This document shows positions 6,465-7,004 of a stretch of DNA of 7,004 nt, piece after piece. How positions within the stretch are numbered: position 1 is the stretch's first letter; each line of letters begins with the position of its first letter. This DNA comes from DGNJ01 sp002388905 (lineage in GTDB: Bacteria > Pseudomonadota > Gammaproteobacteria > Pseudomonadales > Porticoccaceae). The translations under genes were made by a program, and so were the position numbers. The notes beneath the pieces were generated by a model. It did not search any database. It had not been told where the DNA came from and saw only the letters and a program-made list of their open reading frames with translations. The DNA lies in contig DAITSJ010000040.1 of NCBI GenBank assembly GCA_036843405.1, positions 1 to 7,004 of the forward strand. The letters are read 5' to 3'.

Positions 6465-6501
6465 GACCCCCAGTCCGCTTCGCTCGGGGAAAGCGGAGGT
6501 C
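6465..6501 (+). other. Hairpin after the nitrate operon, no T tract
   Basis: TCCGCTT (6474-6480) pairs with AAGCGGA (6491-6497) around a ten-base loop. GACC (6465-6468) can extend the stem by pairing with GGTC (6498-6501) across an unpaired five-base side. A run of A, not T, follows on the + strand, so it does not look like an intrinsic terminator in that direction. It may mark the 3' end of the operon mRNA. The stretch 6372-6516 holds nothing else I can support. Confidence 0.55.
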
Positions 6502-6516
6502 CCTGAAAAAAAATGA

Positions 6517-6544
6517 TTGACAGAATTTTTAAGCCCTATATGCT
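6517..6544 (+). promoter_or_regulatory. Sigma-70-type promoter of the cold-shock gene
   Basis: A perfect -35 hexamer TTGACA (6517-6522) is followed after 16 bases by TATGCT (6539-6544), a four-of-six match to the -10 consensus. A start near 6551 would give a leader of about 150 bases before the ATG at 6701, a length typical of cspA-type genes. Confidence 0.65.
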
Positions 6545-6550
6545 GAGGGT

Positions 6551-6700
6551 GGCTTGAAAGTAAGTCCTGTATTTATGTCATACCATTACGATGTCCCGTC
6601 TTTAGTACTTCGTCCTGTTTTTCATAAGTAATTCCGACTCTTCCAGCTAGAACGGCTTTTATGAAAAGCCATTATTACCGATACAAAATAGGACACTATT
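6551..6700 (+). ncRNA. Long 5' leader of the cold-shock gene with a hairpin before the RBS
   Basis: The AT-rich leader has no gene of its own. Near its end GGCTTTT (6654-6660) and AAAAGCC (6664-6670) form a perfect seven-pair hairpin with the three-base loop ATG. It lies 19 bases upstream of the Shine-Dalgarno AGGA (6690-6693), which is seven bases before the ATG. Long structured leaders that change shape with temperature are known for cspA-family mRNAs. I could not match the enteric cold-box sequence, so the thermosensing role here is inferred. Confidence 0.5.
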
Positions 6701-6907
6701 ATGTCTACGACTACCGGCACCGTTAAATGGTTTAACGAATCCAAGGGTTTCGGCTTTATCGAGCAGGAATCCGGCCCCGACGTTTTTGCGCACTACAGCG
6801 CCATTGCCGCCGATGGCTTCAAGACCCTTAATGAAGGTCAAAGGGTTCAGTTCACTGTCTCCCAGGGCAAGAAAGGCCCCCAGGCAGAGAACATCGTCGC
6901 CATCTAG
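6701..6907 (+). CDS. Cold-shock-domain protein, CspA family
   Basis: The 68-residue product is a single cold-shock domain of normal length. It starts GTVKWFNESKGFGFIEQE, with the RNP1 motif KGFGFI (15-20) and an RNP2-like VFAHYSAI (28-35). The usual Val-His-Phe of RNP2 is Ala-His-Tyr here (A30, H31, Y32), a mild variation seen in several gammaproteobacterial Csp proteins. These proteins bind single-stranded RNA and DNA and act as RNA chaperones; not all are cold-induced. The gene has its own promoter, leader and terminator and is not part of the nitrate operon. Without comparison to other family members I cannot say whether it is a CspA, CspD or CapB equivalent. Confidence 0.93.
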   Translation: MSTTTGTVKWFNESKGFGFIEQESGPDVFAHYSAIAADGFKTLNEGQRVQFTVSQGKKGPQAENIVAI

Positions 6908-6924
6908 GCTTCGAGATAAAAGAG

Positions 6925-6955
6925 CCCGGTACTGTTCGCAGTGCCGGGTTTTTTT
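6925..6955 (+). terminator. Intrinsic terminator of the cold-shock gene
   Basis: CCCGGTACTG (6925-6934) pairs with CAGTGCCGGG (6939-6948), ten pairs with one G-T, closed by a TTCG tetraloop and followed by seven T (6949-6955). It begins 18 bases after the stop codon. Confidence 0.93.
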
Positions 6956-6960
6956 ATGGT

Positions 6961-6995
6961 GCGCCAGGCATGGCGCGTAGCGCCTTGACGGGCGC
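6961..6995. repeat. GC-rich inverted-repeat cluster at window end
   Basis: Four alternating five-base arms occur: GCGCC (6961-6965), GGCGC (6972-6976), GCGCC (6980-6984) and GGCGC (6991-6995). The first pair extends to six bases (GCGCCA and TGGCGC, loop GGCA). Neighbouring arms can pair in more than one way, as in REP-like intergenic elements. The window ends before its extent can be seen. Confidence 0.55.
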
Positions 6996-7004
6996 TGTTC
7001 CGGT

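Noticed and set aside
6266..6520. 84-codon + strand frame running past the flavoprotein stop
   Set aside because: It begins out of frame inside the flavoprotein gene, has an Arg/Gly/Pro-rich composition and no start signal; it is a shadow frame.
1..7004. CRISPR arrays, tRNA or rRNA genes, transposases or phage genes
   Set aside because: No repeat-spacer periodicity, RNA-gene signature or mobile-element protein was seen on either strand; the window is ordinary core metabolism apart from the small repeats listed.

Overview
The window holds the regulatory and transport part of an assimilatory nitrate (nas) locus, followed by a separate cold-shock gene. All genes lie on the + strand. The protein families, the NasS-NasT plus sigma-54/NtrC style of control, and the moderately high G+C with strong Shine-Dalgarno sites point to a gammaproteobacterium, possibly a marine one. 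I cannot name the genus from the sequence alone.

Region 1 (1-1452) is a regulatory pair. It has the C-terminal end of an ANTAR-domain RNA-binding antiterminator (NasT, cut by the window start) and a signal-less NrtA-like nitrate sensor (NasS). Region 2 (1453-1767) is a control region of about 315 bp. It contains a hairpin just after nasS, an NtrC-like dyad, a near-consensus sigma-54 -24/-12 promoter, and a leader RNA ending in a 10-bp hairpin with a 7-T tract placed before the first transporter gene. Region 3 (1768-6371) is a compact operon: exported nitrate-binding protein (NrtA/NasF type), membrane permease (NrtB/NasE), ATPase (NrtD/NasD) and a NirB-N-terminus-like FAD/NAD(P)H oxidoreductase that begins with GTG directly after the ATPase stop codon.

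Region 4 (6372-6700) has no convincing gene. It carries a 13-bp direct repeat, a hairpin without a T tract, and a sigma-70-like promoter with a long leader for region 5. Region 5 is a 68-residue cold-shock-domain protein (6701-6907) with a strong intrinsic terminator, followed by a small GC-rich inverted-repeat cluster at the window edge.

The genes suggest a simple logic. NtrC and sigma-54 would start transcription when fixed nitrogen is scarce. The leader terminator would stop it unless nitrate causes NasS to release NasT, which then antiterminates. The ABC transporter imports nitrate, and the last gene probably supplies electrons to an assimilatory nitrate or nitrite reductase. The catalytic subunits (NasA, and the sirohaem part of NirB) are not in this window, which is the oddest feature of the layout. 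I see no wholly new system; the points of interest are the composite regulation, the truncated-looking operon end and the small repeats.
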